From Curtobacterium sp. MCBD17_035 (GTDB lineage: Bacteria; Actinomycetota; Actinomycetes; Actinomycetales; Microbacteriaceae), in contig NZ_CP126279.1 of assembly GCF_003234815.2 (NCBI RefSeq), positions 1,178,001 through 1,242,000 of the forward strand: 64,000 nucleotides of DNA, in the 5' to 3' direction. Shown here piece after piece: positions 42,296-51,270 of the stretch. Position 1 is the first letter of the stretch. Each line of letters begins with the position of its first letter. A model generated the notes under the pieces. It was not told the origin of the DNA and did not search any database. It saw nothing but the letters and a program-made list of their open reading frames with translations. The translations under genes and the position numbers were made by a program.

Positions 42296-42353
42296 GGTGG
42301 TTGCGGTCGTTGCCGCTTCGACCGGACCCGGAGCGACACCTTCTGCCATCTCG
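42296..42353. repeat. 58-bp palindromic element (copy D, degenerate)
   Basis: GGTCGTTGCCGCTTC (from 42305) repeats the core of copy C and the right end GCGACACCTTCTGCCATCTCG (42333-42353) repeats its right arm with changes. It lies 16 bases behind copy C. The rest of 42170-42413 holds nothing else. Confidence 0.75.
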
Positions 42354-42413
42354 CGGGAGGACCGAGCGGACGCGGGGCAGGGCGAGCGGGCCGCGGTCGG
42401 CCTGGGGCTGGGC

Positions 42414-43118
42414 TCAGTCCTGACGCGAGTACCCGTGGAGGTCCTCCTGGGCTCCGTTGACCCACAGTCGCCAGCCGTCGGGCGTGGTCACGAGGACGGT
42501 CCGGTTGTATGCCTCGTCGACCACGTCCGCCTCGTACCCGCCGGCGCGGAGACGTGCGGCGAGTGCGTCGAGGTCGCCGTGGTGCTCGAACGACAGCTCG
42601 GTGCGGCCGTCCTCCCCGTGGTGCAGGGCCGCGAGGCCGCCGTCGTCCGCGGTGAAGGCCGCCCATCCGCCGCCGTCGGCCGCGATCCGGGGTCGGAGAC
42701 CCACCGCACGGAACACGCGTGCGGCGTCCGCGACCGACGACGCGTACCGGATGGGCATGACGCCGGTCGCGCCGCCGGCGGCTGCACGGTCCGCGGTGGT
42801 GATGGTGACGGGAGCACCGGCGACGTCGACGGCGAGCAGCTCCCCGCCGTCGGCGAGCGTGGTGGTCCGGACCGCGACTCCGGTGCCCTCGAGCGAGCGC
42901 CGCACTGCCGGGAGGTCCGCCACCAGCACCTGCAGATCGACCCGTCCGTCGTCGACCGCTCCGGCATCGACGCCGCGGATGGCGAGGACCCCGTCGCCGT
43001 CGAACTCCGTCCAGTCGTCGTCGGCAGGGGCATCGTGCCGTCGGAGCCCGAGCGCCGTCGCGAGGTCGTGCCACGCGGCGGGGTGGGCGGTGTCCAGGAT
43101 GCTGCGGATGGTGGTCAT
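42414..43118 (-). CDS. VOC/glyoxalase-like protein
   Basis: 234 residues with two tandem beta-alpha-beta-beta-beta halves: VDLQVLVADLPAVRRSLEGTGV in the first and MPIRYASSVADAARVFRAVGLRP with TELSFEHHGDLDALAARLRAGG and WRLWVNGAQEDLHGYSR in the second. This is the vicinal-oxygen-chelate fold found in glyoxalases, antibiotic-binding proteins and dioxygenases. Metal ligands are not complete by eye, so it may only bind a ligand. ATG 43118 overlaps the stop of the RHH gene (ATGA), so both are one transcript. Confidence 0.72.
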   Translation of the reverse strand: MTTIRSILDTAHPAAWHDLATALGLRRHDAPADDDWTEFDGDGVLAIRGVDAGAVDDGRVDLQVLVADLPAVRRSLEGTGVAVRTTTLADGGELLAVDVAGAPVTITTADRAAAGGATGVMPIRYASSVADAARVFRAVGLRPRIAADGGGWAAFTADDGGLAALHHGEDGRTELSFEHHGDLDALAARLRAGGYEADVVDEAYNRTVLVTTPDGWRLWVNGAQEDLHGYSRQD

Positions 43119-43294
43119 GGCCGTTCCCCCTCCGTCGGGGCGGCCTCAGCACCCGACAGGTACGTGGACATCACGTGTTCGACGAGCGACGAGAGCGAGA
43201 CCCCCTCGTCGATGGCGCGGTGCTTGAGCTCGCGGACGAGTTCGGCCGGCAGGTACACGTTGAACTGCACCTTGCTGCCGTTACTGGCTACCAT
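43115..43294 (-). CDS. Ribbon-helix-helix (CopG/Arc-like) regulator, 59 residues
   Basis: Reads MVASNGSKVQFNVYLPAELV, then RELKHRAIDEGVSLSSLVEH and ends with a variable tail. VQFNVYLPAELVRELKHRA is a typical RHH strand plus first helix, and SLSSLVEHVMSTYL the second helix. RHH dimers bind palindromic DNA and often control their own gene. The sequence around the start codon, GCTAGCATGGTAGC, is itself an imperfect palindrome and could be its operator. It resembles antitoxins, but the next gene is a VOC protein rather than a toxin. Promoter boxes lie directly upstream. Confidence 0.8.
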   Translation of the reverse strand: MVASNGSKVQFNVYLPAELVRELKHRAIDEGVSLSSLVEHVMSTYLSGAEAAPTEGERP

Positions 43295-43300
43295 GCTAGC

Positions 43301-43329
43301 AATCTAGACCGAGACGACCCGGGTGTCCA
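43301..43329 (-). promoter_or_regulatory. Strong leaderless promoter of the RHH-VOC operon
   Basis: TGGACA (43329-43324) and TAGATT (43306-43301) are separated by exactly 17 bases; the -35 matches five of six consensus bases. The -10 ends six bases before ATG 43294. Upstream lies a 12-base tandem repeat GGTGTCCATGGT (43322-43333, 43334-43345) overlapping the -35. Confidence 0.6.
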
Positions 43330-43476
43330 TGGTGGTGTCCATGGTGCCGGTCGGGCGACGGCGACCGAGGCCCGCCGGGCGCCGGCCCCCCCCGACTCGA
43401 TGGAAGCGGTCTGGACGGGCGGGACCGGACCGACGCCGGTGTGCGGGGCGGTGCCGCGCCTCCCGGTCGGCCGGCG

Positions 43477-43482
43477 TAGGTT
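43477..43482 (+). promoter_or_regulatory. -10 box of a probably leaderless ligD-pol transcript
   Basis: TAGGTT lies six bases before ATG 43489. No clear -35. Confidence 0.4.
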
Positions 43483-43488
43483 GCACGG

Positions 43489-44514
43489 ATGGCGAGCAAC
43501 GCGACGATGCTGACGGTGCCCGGACCGGACGGCGACCGCGAGGTCCGGATCTCGAGCCCCGACCGCGTGCTGTGGCCGCAGCTCGGGCTGACGAAGCTCG
43601 ACCTCGCGCACTATCTCGTCGCCGTGGGGGACGCGTTCGTGCGCGCGAACGGGGACCGGCCGGTGTCGCTCCAGCGGTTCCCCGAGGGCGTCGACGGCGA
43701 GCAGTTCTTCTCGAAGAACCCGCCGAAGGGCGCGCCCGACTACGTGCGCGCCGTGACCGTGACCTACCCGAGCGCCCGCGCACACCCGCAGATGATCATC
43801 GACGAGCCCGCCGCGGCGGTGTGGGCGGCGCAGATGAACACCGTCGTGTTCCACCCCTGGGCGTCACGGGCCGAGCGGAGCGACCACCCGGACCAGCTGC
43901 GGATCGACCTCGACCCGCAACCGGGCACCGACTTCCACGACGCCGTCCCCGCCGCGCTCGAGCTGCGGAAGGTCCTCGACGAAGCGGGGTTGACCGCGTG
44001 GATCAAGACCTCGGGGAACCGCGGCCTGCACGTGTACGCGCCGATCGAGCCCGAATGGGAGTTCCTCGACGTGCGGCACGCGGTGATCGCCGCCGCCCGC
44101 GAACTCGAACGTCGGATGCCGGAGCAGGTGACGACCGCGTGGTGGAAGGAAGAGCGCGGCGAGCGGATCTTCGTCGACTTCAACCAGGCGAACCGGGATC
44201 GGACGATCGCCGGTGCCTACAGCCCCCGAGCACTCCCGCACGCGTCCGTCTCGACCCCGCTCCGATGGGAGGAACTGTCGGAGACCGACCCGCGGACACA
44301 CACGGTGCGTACGATCCCGGAGCGACTCCGCGCCGTCGGTGACCCGTGGGAGGACATGCACGCGCAGCCCGCCCGCATCGACGCGTTGCTGGCATGGTGG
44401 GAGCGGGACCTCGCTGCCGGTCTGGGCGAGATGCCGTTCCCGCCCGACTACCCGAAGATGCCGGGGGAGCCGCCCCGCGTCCAGCCGTCGCGGGCGCGCA
44501 AGCAGCAGGCCTGA
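43489..44514 (+). CDS. LigD polymerase-domain protein (archaeo-eukaryotic primase type)
   Basis: 341 residues, a free-standing PolDom. RVLWPQLGLTKLDLAHYL near the start, FSKNPPKGAPDYVRAV, the catalytic metal motif RIDLDPQPGTDF (the DLD aspartates near residues 142-144), LTAWIKTSGNRGLHVYAPI and FVDFNQANRDRTIAGAYSPR are all present. Such enzymes add nucleotides, preferably ribonucleotides, to DNA ends in non-homologous end joining or fill gaps in excision repair. The ligase and nuclease domains of full LigD are absent; an ATP-dependent ligase of the LigC type lies 2.2 kb away on the other strand. No Ku gene is in the window. Confidence 0.92.
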   Translation: MASNATMLTVPGPDGDREVRISSPDRVLWPQLGLTKLDLAHYLVAVGDAFVRANGDRPVSLQRFPEGVDGEQFFSKNPPKGAPDYVRAVTVTYPSARAHPQMIIDEPAAAVWAAQMNTVVFHPWASRAERSDHPDQLRIDLDPQPGTDFHDAVPAALELRKVLDEAGLTAWIKTSGNRGLHVYAPIEPEWEFLDVRHAVIAAARELERRMPEQVTTAWWKEERGERIFVDFNQANRDRTIAGAYSPRALPHASVSTPLRWEELSETDPRTHTVRTIPERLRAVGDPWEDMHAQPARIDALLAWWERDLAAGLGEMPFPPDYPKMPGEPPRVQPSRARKQQA

Positions 44515-44523
44515 CGCGCCCCG

Positions 44524-44611
44524 GCCGAGATCGCAGAACGCGCCGCGTCTCCGCGCCGAGAATGCAGAACGCGCCGCTGCACCCGGAGGTGAGCGGCGCG
44601 ATGTGCGATCT
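44524..44611. repeat. Variant palindromic element with a doubled left arm
   Basis: GCCGAGATCGCAGAACGCGC... (23 bases, 44524-44546) is repeated with two changes at 44555-44577, and its inverse GCGGCGCGATGTGCGATCT follows at 44593-44611. The CGAGATCGCAG end is the one found in the 58-bp elements, but the inner arm differs. It separates the LigD-Pol gene from the small-protein operon. Confidence 0.75.
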
Positions 44612-44633
44612 GGGCTGCGGTGCCGATCGGTTC

Positions 44634-44783
44634 CTACAGGCCGAGCGTTGCCTCGTCGCGGGCGGTGCGCCCGTCCTCGGTGCGCTTGGTCTGCGTCGGG
44701 AGGCCCGCGCTCGCCGTGTGGAGGCGGGTCAAGCGCGACCACGTCCCGCGGTGCGCGTCGCTGATGCCGTCGATGCCGTTCAT
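44634..44783 (-). CDS. 49-residue small protein, third of a micro-operon
   Basis: Reads MNGIDGISDAHRGTWSRLTR, LHTASAGLPTQTKRTEDGRT and ends ARDEATLGL. The ATG overlaps the stop of the preceding small gene by four bases (ATGA), the same linkage as between the first two members. It is basic and hydrophilic, with no membrane helix. I do not recognise a family. The chain of overlaps is the main evidence that it is translated. Confidence 0.6.
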   Translation of the reverse strand: MNGIDGISDAHRGTWSRLTRLHTASAGLPTQTKRTEDGRTARDEATLGL

Positions 44784-45046
44784 GCTGCCATTCCTTCCGT
44801 GCCGAAGAGCGTGGTCATGTGCTCGATGAGGTGCTGCTTCGCGAGGTCGAGCGTCGAGAAGTCCCCGACGTAGCGCCCGAAGGTGTCCATCGCGTAGTGG
44901 TGCGCGCCGTGCTGGTCGATGGTGCCGCCGAAGTACCCGGCGTGCGTCGCGACCCAGAGACCCTCGTCCGCGAGGGCCCAGGTGGTCGTCGGTGCCGGAG
45001 CGGCGGCGCGCTCGATGAGCGGCGTGACGATGGCGGGGGCGTTCAC
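44780..45046 (-). CDS. 88-residue protein, second of a micro-operon
   Basis: Soluble small protein. The middle reads ADEGLWVATHAGYFGGTIDQ, then HHYAMDTFGRYVGDFSTLDLAK and ends EHMTTLFGTEGMAA. The alternation of aromatic residues and glycines suggests a compact beta-sheet followed by a helix (STLDLAKQHLIEHM). Similar short proteins (GLWVA...G...F...F.TL..A) are, as I remember, frequent in actinobacteria but uncharacterised. GTG 45046 overlaps the stop of the first small gene (GTGA), and its own stop overlaps the third (ATGA). Confidence 0.7.
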   Translation of the reverse strand: MNAPAIVTPLIERAAAPAPTTTWALADEGLWVATHAGYFGGTIDQHGAHHYAMDTFGRYVGDFSTLDLAKQHLIEHMTTLFGTEGMAA

Positions 45047-45210
45047 GCGCCGAGCCCGAGGGTGACGAGCGCGAGGCTCGCGACGGTGACGCTGACGATG
45101 CCGGTCACGGTCGCGCTGGCGACGAGTGCGCGCTGGTGCCGCGCCTCCCGGATCTCCGTGAACGGGCTGCGCTGCGCCGTGTGACGGACGGGGAGGAGAT
45201 GCGTGCTCAT
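45043..45210 (-). CDS. 55-residue single-helix membrane protein, first of a micro-operon
   Basis: Reads MSTHLLPVRHTAQRSPFTEI, REARHQRALV, then a hydrophobic helix ASATVTGIVSVTVASLALVT and LGLGA. A basic cytoplasmic half is followed by a C-terminal membrane helix. ACAGGACC upstream gives an AGGA site five bases before ATG 45210. It starts the overlapping series of three tiny genes. No family is recognised. Confidence 0.65.
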   Translation of the reverse strand: MSTHLLPVRHTAQRSPFTEIREARHQRALVASATVTGIVSVTVASLALVTLGLGA

Positions 45211-45485
45211 GGTGGTCCTGTTCTCGAAGGGCAGTGCCCAGGAACTCGTTCGGTTCGGAGACTATCTCCGACCTGGAACAACTGTGGCACGGAGTTACTA
45301 GTTCGCCTAACTATGGAGGAGAACTGTGCGGAATTCGGACAGTCGGTTTGTTTCCCCGGCGCCGGGCGACACGGAAGGCACTGATCGGCGTCCTCGACCC
45401 GCTGATCGTCGCATCGCTGGGTGAACCGTGCCCCTCCTCGGGGGGACGGCCGCGTGAACGGGACAGTCCGATCGGGAACCGCGGG
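45211..45485. promoter_or_regulatory. Lower-GC control region upstream of the small-protein operon
   Basis: This stretch is poorer in GC than its surroundings. It holds the perfect hairpin TCGGAGA-CTA-TCTCCGA (45255-45271), the inverted pair AGTTA (45292-45296) and TAACT (45307-45311), and GGAGGAG (45315-45321) followed by short frames on the plus strand: GTG 45326 to 45424 (32 codons) and ATG 45313 (23 codons). The palindromes could be sites for a MarR-like repressor whose gene is missing or decayed. No longer gene is visible. Confidence 0.4.
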
Positions 45486-46724
45486 TCAGGGTGGCCAGGC
45501 GACCCAGAGCGCCCAGATCGCGATCGGCTGGAACGCGATGCCGACGACCAACGTCGCCGTCGCGCGACGCGGTGAGGCGGACAGCGCAGGGGTCCCGAGC
45601 ACCGGGGACAGCGGCAGCAACATGCGGAAGGTGCTCTGCTGCGGCAGGAACACCGCGACGAGGTACGCGACGTACGCGACGACGAACGCCCCGATCCCGA
45701 CGCCGAGTGCACGACTCCGGAACGCCAGACACCAGCCGACGGCGACGAGGAGCAGTGCGACGATCGGCACGCCCCAGCCGCCGACGAGCCGTTCCGCGAA
45801 CAGGAACCACGGCGTCAGCGGGCGGAACACCGCGGCGGCGTCCCCGATGTAGTCCCGCCACCAGGCGGTCTCCGTGGCCACGTAGCCGTCGCCGCGGCCG
45901 GTGACGAGCGTCACGACGACCGGCCACGCGAGTCCTGCCGCCGCGGTCACGAGACCGGACGCGACCACCGCGAGGTGCGTCCGGAGCGGCAGCGGCCGTC
46001 GACGCACGAGTGACGCCACCCACACCGCCGCGAGGGCGACCGGCACCGCGAGGGCACCGGGGTGCGTGAACGCCGCGGCCACCCCGAACGGCATCGCCAC
46101 GAGCGGCCGGCCCCGGAGCACCGCCAGGAGTGCGGCGAACACGAGCGCGAGGAACAGGGACTCGGCGTACGCGACCTGGAACAGGAACCCGAGCGGTCCG
46201 AACGCGAAGAACAGCGCGCCCCACATCGCCGGACGGCTGCCGAACCGCTCCGCGAGCAGCCGGTGCAGGACGACCGTGGCCGCGCCGCCCGCCACCACCG
46301 ACACGGTCACCGCGGCCGGTGCGTATCCGAGCGAGGTCAGCGACATGAGCGCGCGTACCACGGCCGGGTACACCGGGAGGAACGCCCACACGCTCTTCTG
46401 CACAGCACCGCCCGTCACGGGCAGGTCCGACGGGTAGCCGTGCAGGGCGATCCGCCGGTACCAGGCGCCGTCCCAGGCCGTGAGGAACCCGCCGAACCCG
46501 CCTGGAGCCCGGAGGGTCGCGTGTGCGTCGTGGACGCCGCCGCTCACGATCCAGGCGGTGAGCAGCAGGCCGGTCGCGAGCACCCGCGACACCGCGTAGC
46601 CGCCGAGCACGACGAGGGTCGCCACGCCCGGACGCGGGATCGTGAGCCGTCCGGGCGCGCGGTCGGACCACAGGCCGTCGCGGCCACGCGGACGTCCCCG
46701 CTCGACGAGGTCCCAGGCACCCAC
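45486..46724 (-). CDS. PIG-V-like mannosyltransferase family membrane protein
   Basis: 412 residues, polytopic, with about nine hydrophobic segments. FLTAWDGAWYRRIALHGYP (near residue 75) is the WDG-WY luminal/extracellular motif of the PIG-V/GT-C mannosyltransferases, followed by AFLPVYPAVVRAL; FAFGPLGFLFQVAYAESLFLALVFAAL is also typical. It should use a polyprenyl-phosphate sugar donor on the outer face of the membrane to modify lipids or proteins. GTG 46724 is four bases behind the LigC stop, suggesting co-transcription though function is unrelated. GTG 46706 is an alternative start. Confidence 0.82.
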   Translation of the reverse strand: MGAWDLVERGRPRGRDGLWSDRAPGRLTIPRPGVATLVVLGGYAVSRVLATGLLLTAWIVSGGVHDAHATLRAPGGFGGFLTAWDGAWYRRIALHGYPSDLPVTGGAVQKSVWAFLPVYPAVVRALMSLTSLGYAPAAVTVSVVAGGAATVVLHRLLAERFGSRPAMWGALFFAFGPLGFLFQVAYAESLFLALVFAALLAVLRGRPLVAMPFGVAAAFTHPGALAVPVALAAVWVASLVRRRPLPLRTHLAVVASGLVTAAAGLAWPVVVTLVTGRGDGYVATETAWWRDYIGDAAAVFRPLTPWFLFAERLVGGWGVPIVALLLVAVGWCLAFRSRALGVGIGAFVVAYVAYLVAVFLPQQSTFRMLLPLSPVLGTPALSASPRRATATLVVGIAFQPIAIWALWVAWPP

Positions 46725-46728
46725 GGGA

Positions 46729-47784
46729 TCAGCGCAGCACGCTGCTGAGGTCGTAGGCGATCGGCTGCTCGAGCTGCTCGAAGGTGCAGGAGCGCGCGTT
46801 CCGGTCGGGCCGCCACCGGTCGAACTGCACCGTGTGGCGGAACCGGTCGCCCTCCATCTGGTCGTACCGCACCTCGACGACGCGCTCCGGCTCGAGCTCG
46901 ACGAACGAGGTGTCGCGCCCCGAGGCGAACCGGCTGCGTTCGGTGGCGCCGGTGACGGGCCTCCCGTCCGCGTCCCGCCGGACCAGTGGGTCCAGTTCGG
47001 TGACGAGTTCCCGCCGTCGGGCGTCGGAGAAGGCGGAGACGCCGCCGACCATGCGCAGCTCGCCGTCCGCGTCGTACAGGCCGAGCAGCAGGGACCCCAC
47101 GCCCTCGCCCGACTTGTGGACGCGGTAGCCGACCACGACGACGTCGGCGGTGCGGTGGTGCTTCGCCTTGAGCATCGTGCGCTTGTTCGGCGCGTACGGC
47201 CCGGCGAGGGGCTTCGCGACGACACCGTCGAGTCCCGCCCCCTCGAACTCGACCAGCCAGCGGCGGGCTTCCTCGACGTCGAGCGTGCGCTGGGACACGA
47301 ACAGCGGGTCCTCGAACGCGCGACCGAGCTCCTCGAGTGCGACGCGGCGCTCGGCGAACGGCAGGTCCCGCAGGTCCCGGTCCTCGAACGCGAGCAGGTC
47401 GAACGCCACGAAGGCAGCGGGGGTCTCGACCGAGAGCTTCCGGATCCGGGATGCGGCGGGGTGGATCCGCTGCGTCAGGGCGTCCCAGTCCAGCCGCTCC
47501 GCGCCCGGTTCGCCGGTCCGCACGACGATCTCGCCGTCGAGCACGCACGGCCCCGGCAGCTGGTCGCGGAACACCGCCACGAGCTCCGGGAAGTACCGGG
47601 TGAGCGTCTTCGACCCGCGGCTGCCGATCTCGACGTCCGTGCCGTCGTGGTAGACGATCCCGCGGAAGCCGTCCCACTTCGGCTCGTAGCTGAGGCCCCC
47701 GGGCACGGCGTCCGCGGCGGGGACGTCCGGGACGGCCTTGGCGAGCATCGGGGCGACGGGGTCCGCGGCGGTGGGGAGGGCCAT
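46729..47784 (-). CDS. ATP-dependent DNA ligase, LigC type
   Basis: 351 residues. The nucleotidyltransferase motif I with the adenylated lysine is in YEPKWDGFRGIVYHDG; LDGEIVVRTG (motif III area), FVAFDLLAFEDRDL (IIIa), EGAGLDGVVAKPLAGPYAP (IV) and MLKAKHHRTADVVVVGYR (V) follow. The C-terminal OB fold ends in RPDRNARSCTFEQLEQP. LigC joins nicks, and in mycobacteria acts with a free PolDom protein in gap repair; the PolDom protein at 43489 is a natural partner. ATG 47784 is preferred to TTG 47796. Confidence 0.9.
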   Translation of the reverse strand: MALPTAADPVAPMLAKAVPDVPAADAVPGGLSYEPKWDGFRGIVYHDGTDVEIGSRGSKTLTRYFPELVAVFRDQLPGPCVLDGEIVVRTGEPGAERLDWDALTQRIHPAASRIRKLSVETPAAFVAFDLLAFEDRDLRDLPFAERRVALEELGRAFEDPLFVSQRTLDVEEARRWLVEFEGAGLDGVVAKPLAGPYAPNKRTMLKAKHHRTADVVVVGYRVHKSGEGVGSLLLGLYDADGELRMVGGVSAFSDARRRELVTELDPLVRRDADGRPVTGATERSRFASGRDTSFVELEPERVVEVRYDQMEGDRFRHTVQFDRWRPDRNARSCTFEQLEQPIAYDLSSVLR

Positions 47785-47816
47785 CGACCCATCCAACGCC
47801 CCGCGGCCGGGAGGCT

Positions 47817-47885
47817 GCCGTCAGCGTCGACGGGCGCCGGCGGCGCTGACGGCCGTCGACGGCGCTGACGGCCGCGGCGGCGCCG

Positions 47886-47887
<2 letters not shown>
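47817..47887. repeat. GC-rich direct and inverted repeats in the LigC-acyl-CoA synthetase gap
   Basis: GGCGCTGACGGCCG occurs at 47842-47855 and 47861-47874; GCCGTCAGCG (47817-47826) is the inverse of 47844-47853, and GACGGCGC (47858-47865) the inverse of 47880-47887. The last arm runs into the stop of the acyl-CoA synthetase, so this probably is its terminator. Confidence 0.55.
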
Positions 47888-49571
<1,684 letters not shown>

Positions 49572-49730
49572 CGTGCTCCTGTTCCAACGTGGTGCCGCTG
49601 CTGGTTCGGAGACGGGTCGGGTCCGGATCGGGTTCGCACGGGACGCTCGGTCGTGGTCCGGCTCATCTTCGGCCGCTCGTCAGGCTAACAGCAGGGTGCG
49701 CCAATGTCCGACGGCCCTAGACTCGCCTGC

Positions 49731-49809
49731 GACGCGGGGTGCCTCCATCGAGCGAGGCTGAGAACAGACCCGTCGAACCTGATCTGGTTAGTACTAGCGA
49801 AGGGACGTC
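49731..49809 (+). promoter_or_regulatory. TPP riboswitch
   Basis: GCGGGGTGCC (from 49734), GAGGCTGAGAAC and ACCCGTCGAACCTGATCTGG with TTAGTACTAGCGAAGGGA are the conserved thi-box strands; GACG at 49731 closes with CGTC at 49806. It lies directly before thiM, whose only ribosome-site-like bases (AGGGA, 49801-49805) are inside the 3' strand, so thiamine pyrophosphate binding should hide them and stop translation. A TAGACT box at 49718-49723 could be its -10. Confidence 0.95.
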
Positions 49810-49813
49810 ATCC

Positions 49814-50623
49814 GTGGCATCTCCATCTGTCCCACTCGACCCGTCGGCGCTCGCAGCGGCGTTGGACGGTCTCCGCGACCGCCCACCACTCGTGCAGTGC
49901 CTGACGAACATCGTCGTCGCACAGTGGACGGCGAACGTGCTGCTCGCGGTCGGCGCCGCGCCCGCCATGGTCGACAACCCGCACGAGGCCGGGCCGTTCG
50001 CCGGGGCCGCGGGCGGCGTGCTCGTGAACCTCGGCACCCCGCAGGAGCCGACCGTCGAGGCGATGACGGCGGCGGTGCTCAGCGCCGCGGAGCACGGGAC
50101 GCCGTGGGTCCTCGACCCGGTCGCCGCGGGCGGGCTGGGATGGCGCACGGGCGTCGCCATGGACCTGCTCGAGCACCGGCCCTCCATCGTGCGCGGGAAC
50201 GCATCGGAGATCATGGCGCTCGCGGGCGGCGCGGGCGGCAAGGGCGTGGACGCGACCGACAGCCCGGAGGCGGCGCTCGGGTCGGCGGAGGAGGTCGCCC
50301 GCCGCTTCCAGACGGTCGTCGCGGTGAGCGGACCCACCGACCACCTCACGGACGGCGACCGGACCGTCCGACTCCGTAACGGGCACCCCTGGATGACGCA
50401 GGTCACCGGGGTCGGCTGCGCACTGGGGGCGCTGATGGCCGCGTTCGCGGCGACGGGATCCGAACCGCTGCTCGCCGCGTCCGCGGCGACGGCGGTGCTC
50501 ACCGTGGCCGCGGAGCAGGCCGCCCCGCTCAGCCGCGGGCCGGGCACCTTCGCCGTGCAGTTGCTCGACCAGCTCGCCTCGATCACGTCGGCCGAGGTCG
50601 CGGACCGGGTCCGGCTCGTATGA
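49814..50623 (+). CDS. thiM: Hydroxyethylthiazole kinase ThiM
   Basis: Phosphorylates 4-methyl-5-hydroxyethylthiazole in the thiamine salvage pathway. 269 residues: [32 protein letters not shown] is highly typical (described in two parts), [19 protein letters not shown] and [13 protein letters not shown] carry active-site residues and [16 protein letters not shown] the anion hole with the usual cysteine. GTG 49814 follows the TPP riboswitch directly. Its stop overlaps thiE (ATGA). Regulation by thiamine pyrophosphate is clear from the riboswitch. Confidence 0.96.
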   Translation: MASPSVPLDPSALAAALDGLRDRPPLVQCLTNIVVAQWTANVLLAVGAAPAMVDNPHEAGPFAGAAGGVLVNLGTPQEPTVEAMTAAVLSAAEHGTPWVLDPVAAGGLGWRTGVAMDLLEHRPSIVRGNASEIMALAGGAGGKGVDATDSPEAALGSAEEVARRFQTVVAVSGPTDHLTDGDRTVRLRNGHPWMTQVTGVGCALGALMAAFAATGSEPLLAASAATAVLTVAAEQAAPLSRGPGTFAVQLLDQLASITSAEVADRVRLV

Positions 50624-51270
50624 GCGCCTCCCGGTCGTCCGACCTGTCCCTCTACCTCGTCACCGACACGCGGATGTGCGGGGCGAGGGGTGTCGCCGAC
50701 ACCGTCCAGGAGGCCGTGGGCGCCGGCGTCACGGCCGTGCAGCTCCGAGACCACGATGCATCCGACGACGAGTTCGTCGCGATGGGCCGCGCGGTCGTCG
50801 CCGCCGTCGGCGGGCGGGTCCCCGTGCTCGTCGACGACCGGGTCGCACTCGTGCGCGCCATCGGAGCCGACGGCGCGCACGTGGGGCAATCCGACCTGCA
50901 CCCGGTGCTGGCACGACGTCTGCTCGGACCGAGCGCACTCATCGGGCTCTCCGCCCTGACCGTCGCCCACGTGCACGCCGCGGAGGCGATGGGGCCGGGC
51001 GTCATCGACTACCTCGGCGTCGGTCCGGTGTGGCCGCAGAGCACCAAGCCGGACGCCGCCGAGCCCTGCGGACTCGACGGATTGCGTGCCGTGGTCGATG
51101 CCAGCGCCTGGCCGTGCGTCGCCATCGGCGGTGTCGACGTCGCCCGTGCGCCGTCGGTCCGGGCCAGCGGTGCGGCGGGGATGGCCGTGGTCAGTGCGAT
51201 CTGCGGCCGGCCCGACGTCGCGGCAGCCACGTCCGCGCTCAGAACTGCCTGGGGGAGTGGTGCCCGATGA
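50620..51270 (+). CDS. thiE: Thiamine-phosphate synthase ThiE
   Basis: Joins HMP pyrophosphate and thiazole phosphate to thiamine phosphate. 216 residues, TIM barrel: [13 protein letters not shown] at the start, [16 protein letters not shown] (pyrophosphate-site residues), [44 protein letters not shown] and [31 protein letters not shown] 50620 overlaps thiM, and its stop overlaps thiD. Second gene of the riboswitch-controlled operon. Confidence 0.95.
   Translation: MSASRSSDLSLYLVTDTRMCGARGVADTVQEAVGAGVTAVQLRDHDASDDEFVAMGRAVVAAVGGRVPVLVDDRVALVRAIGADGAHVGQSDLHPVLARRLLGPSALIGLSALTVAHVHAAEAMGPGVIDYLGVGPVWPQSTKPDAAEPCGLDGLRAVVDASAWPCVAIGGVDVARAPSVRASGAAGMAVVSAICGRPDVAAATSALRTAWGSGAR

Noticed and set aside
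42170..42413. Possible small RNA gene in the gap with the palindromes
   Set aside because: The hairpins are explained by the repeat family; no separate promoter and terminator pair is visible.
43115..43294. Classical toxin-antitoxin module with the RHH gene as antitoxin
   Set aside because: The coupled gene is a VOC-fold protein of 234 residues, not a known toxin family.
45326..45424. A 32-codon GTG frame behind a GGAGGAG site
   Set aside because: Too short, no recognisable sequence and no conservation evidence; described only as part of the control region.
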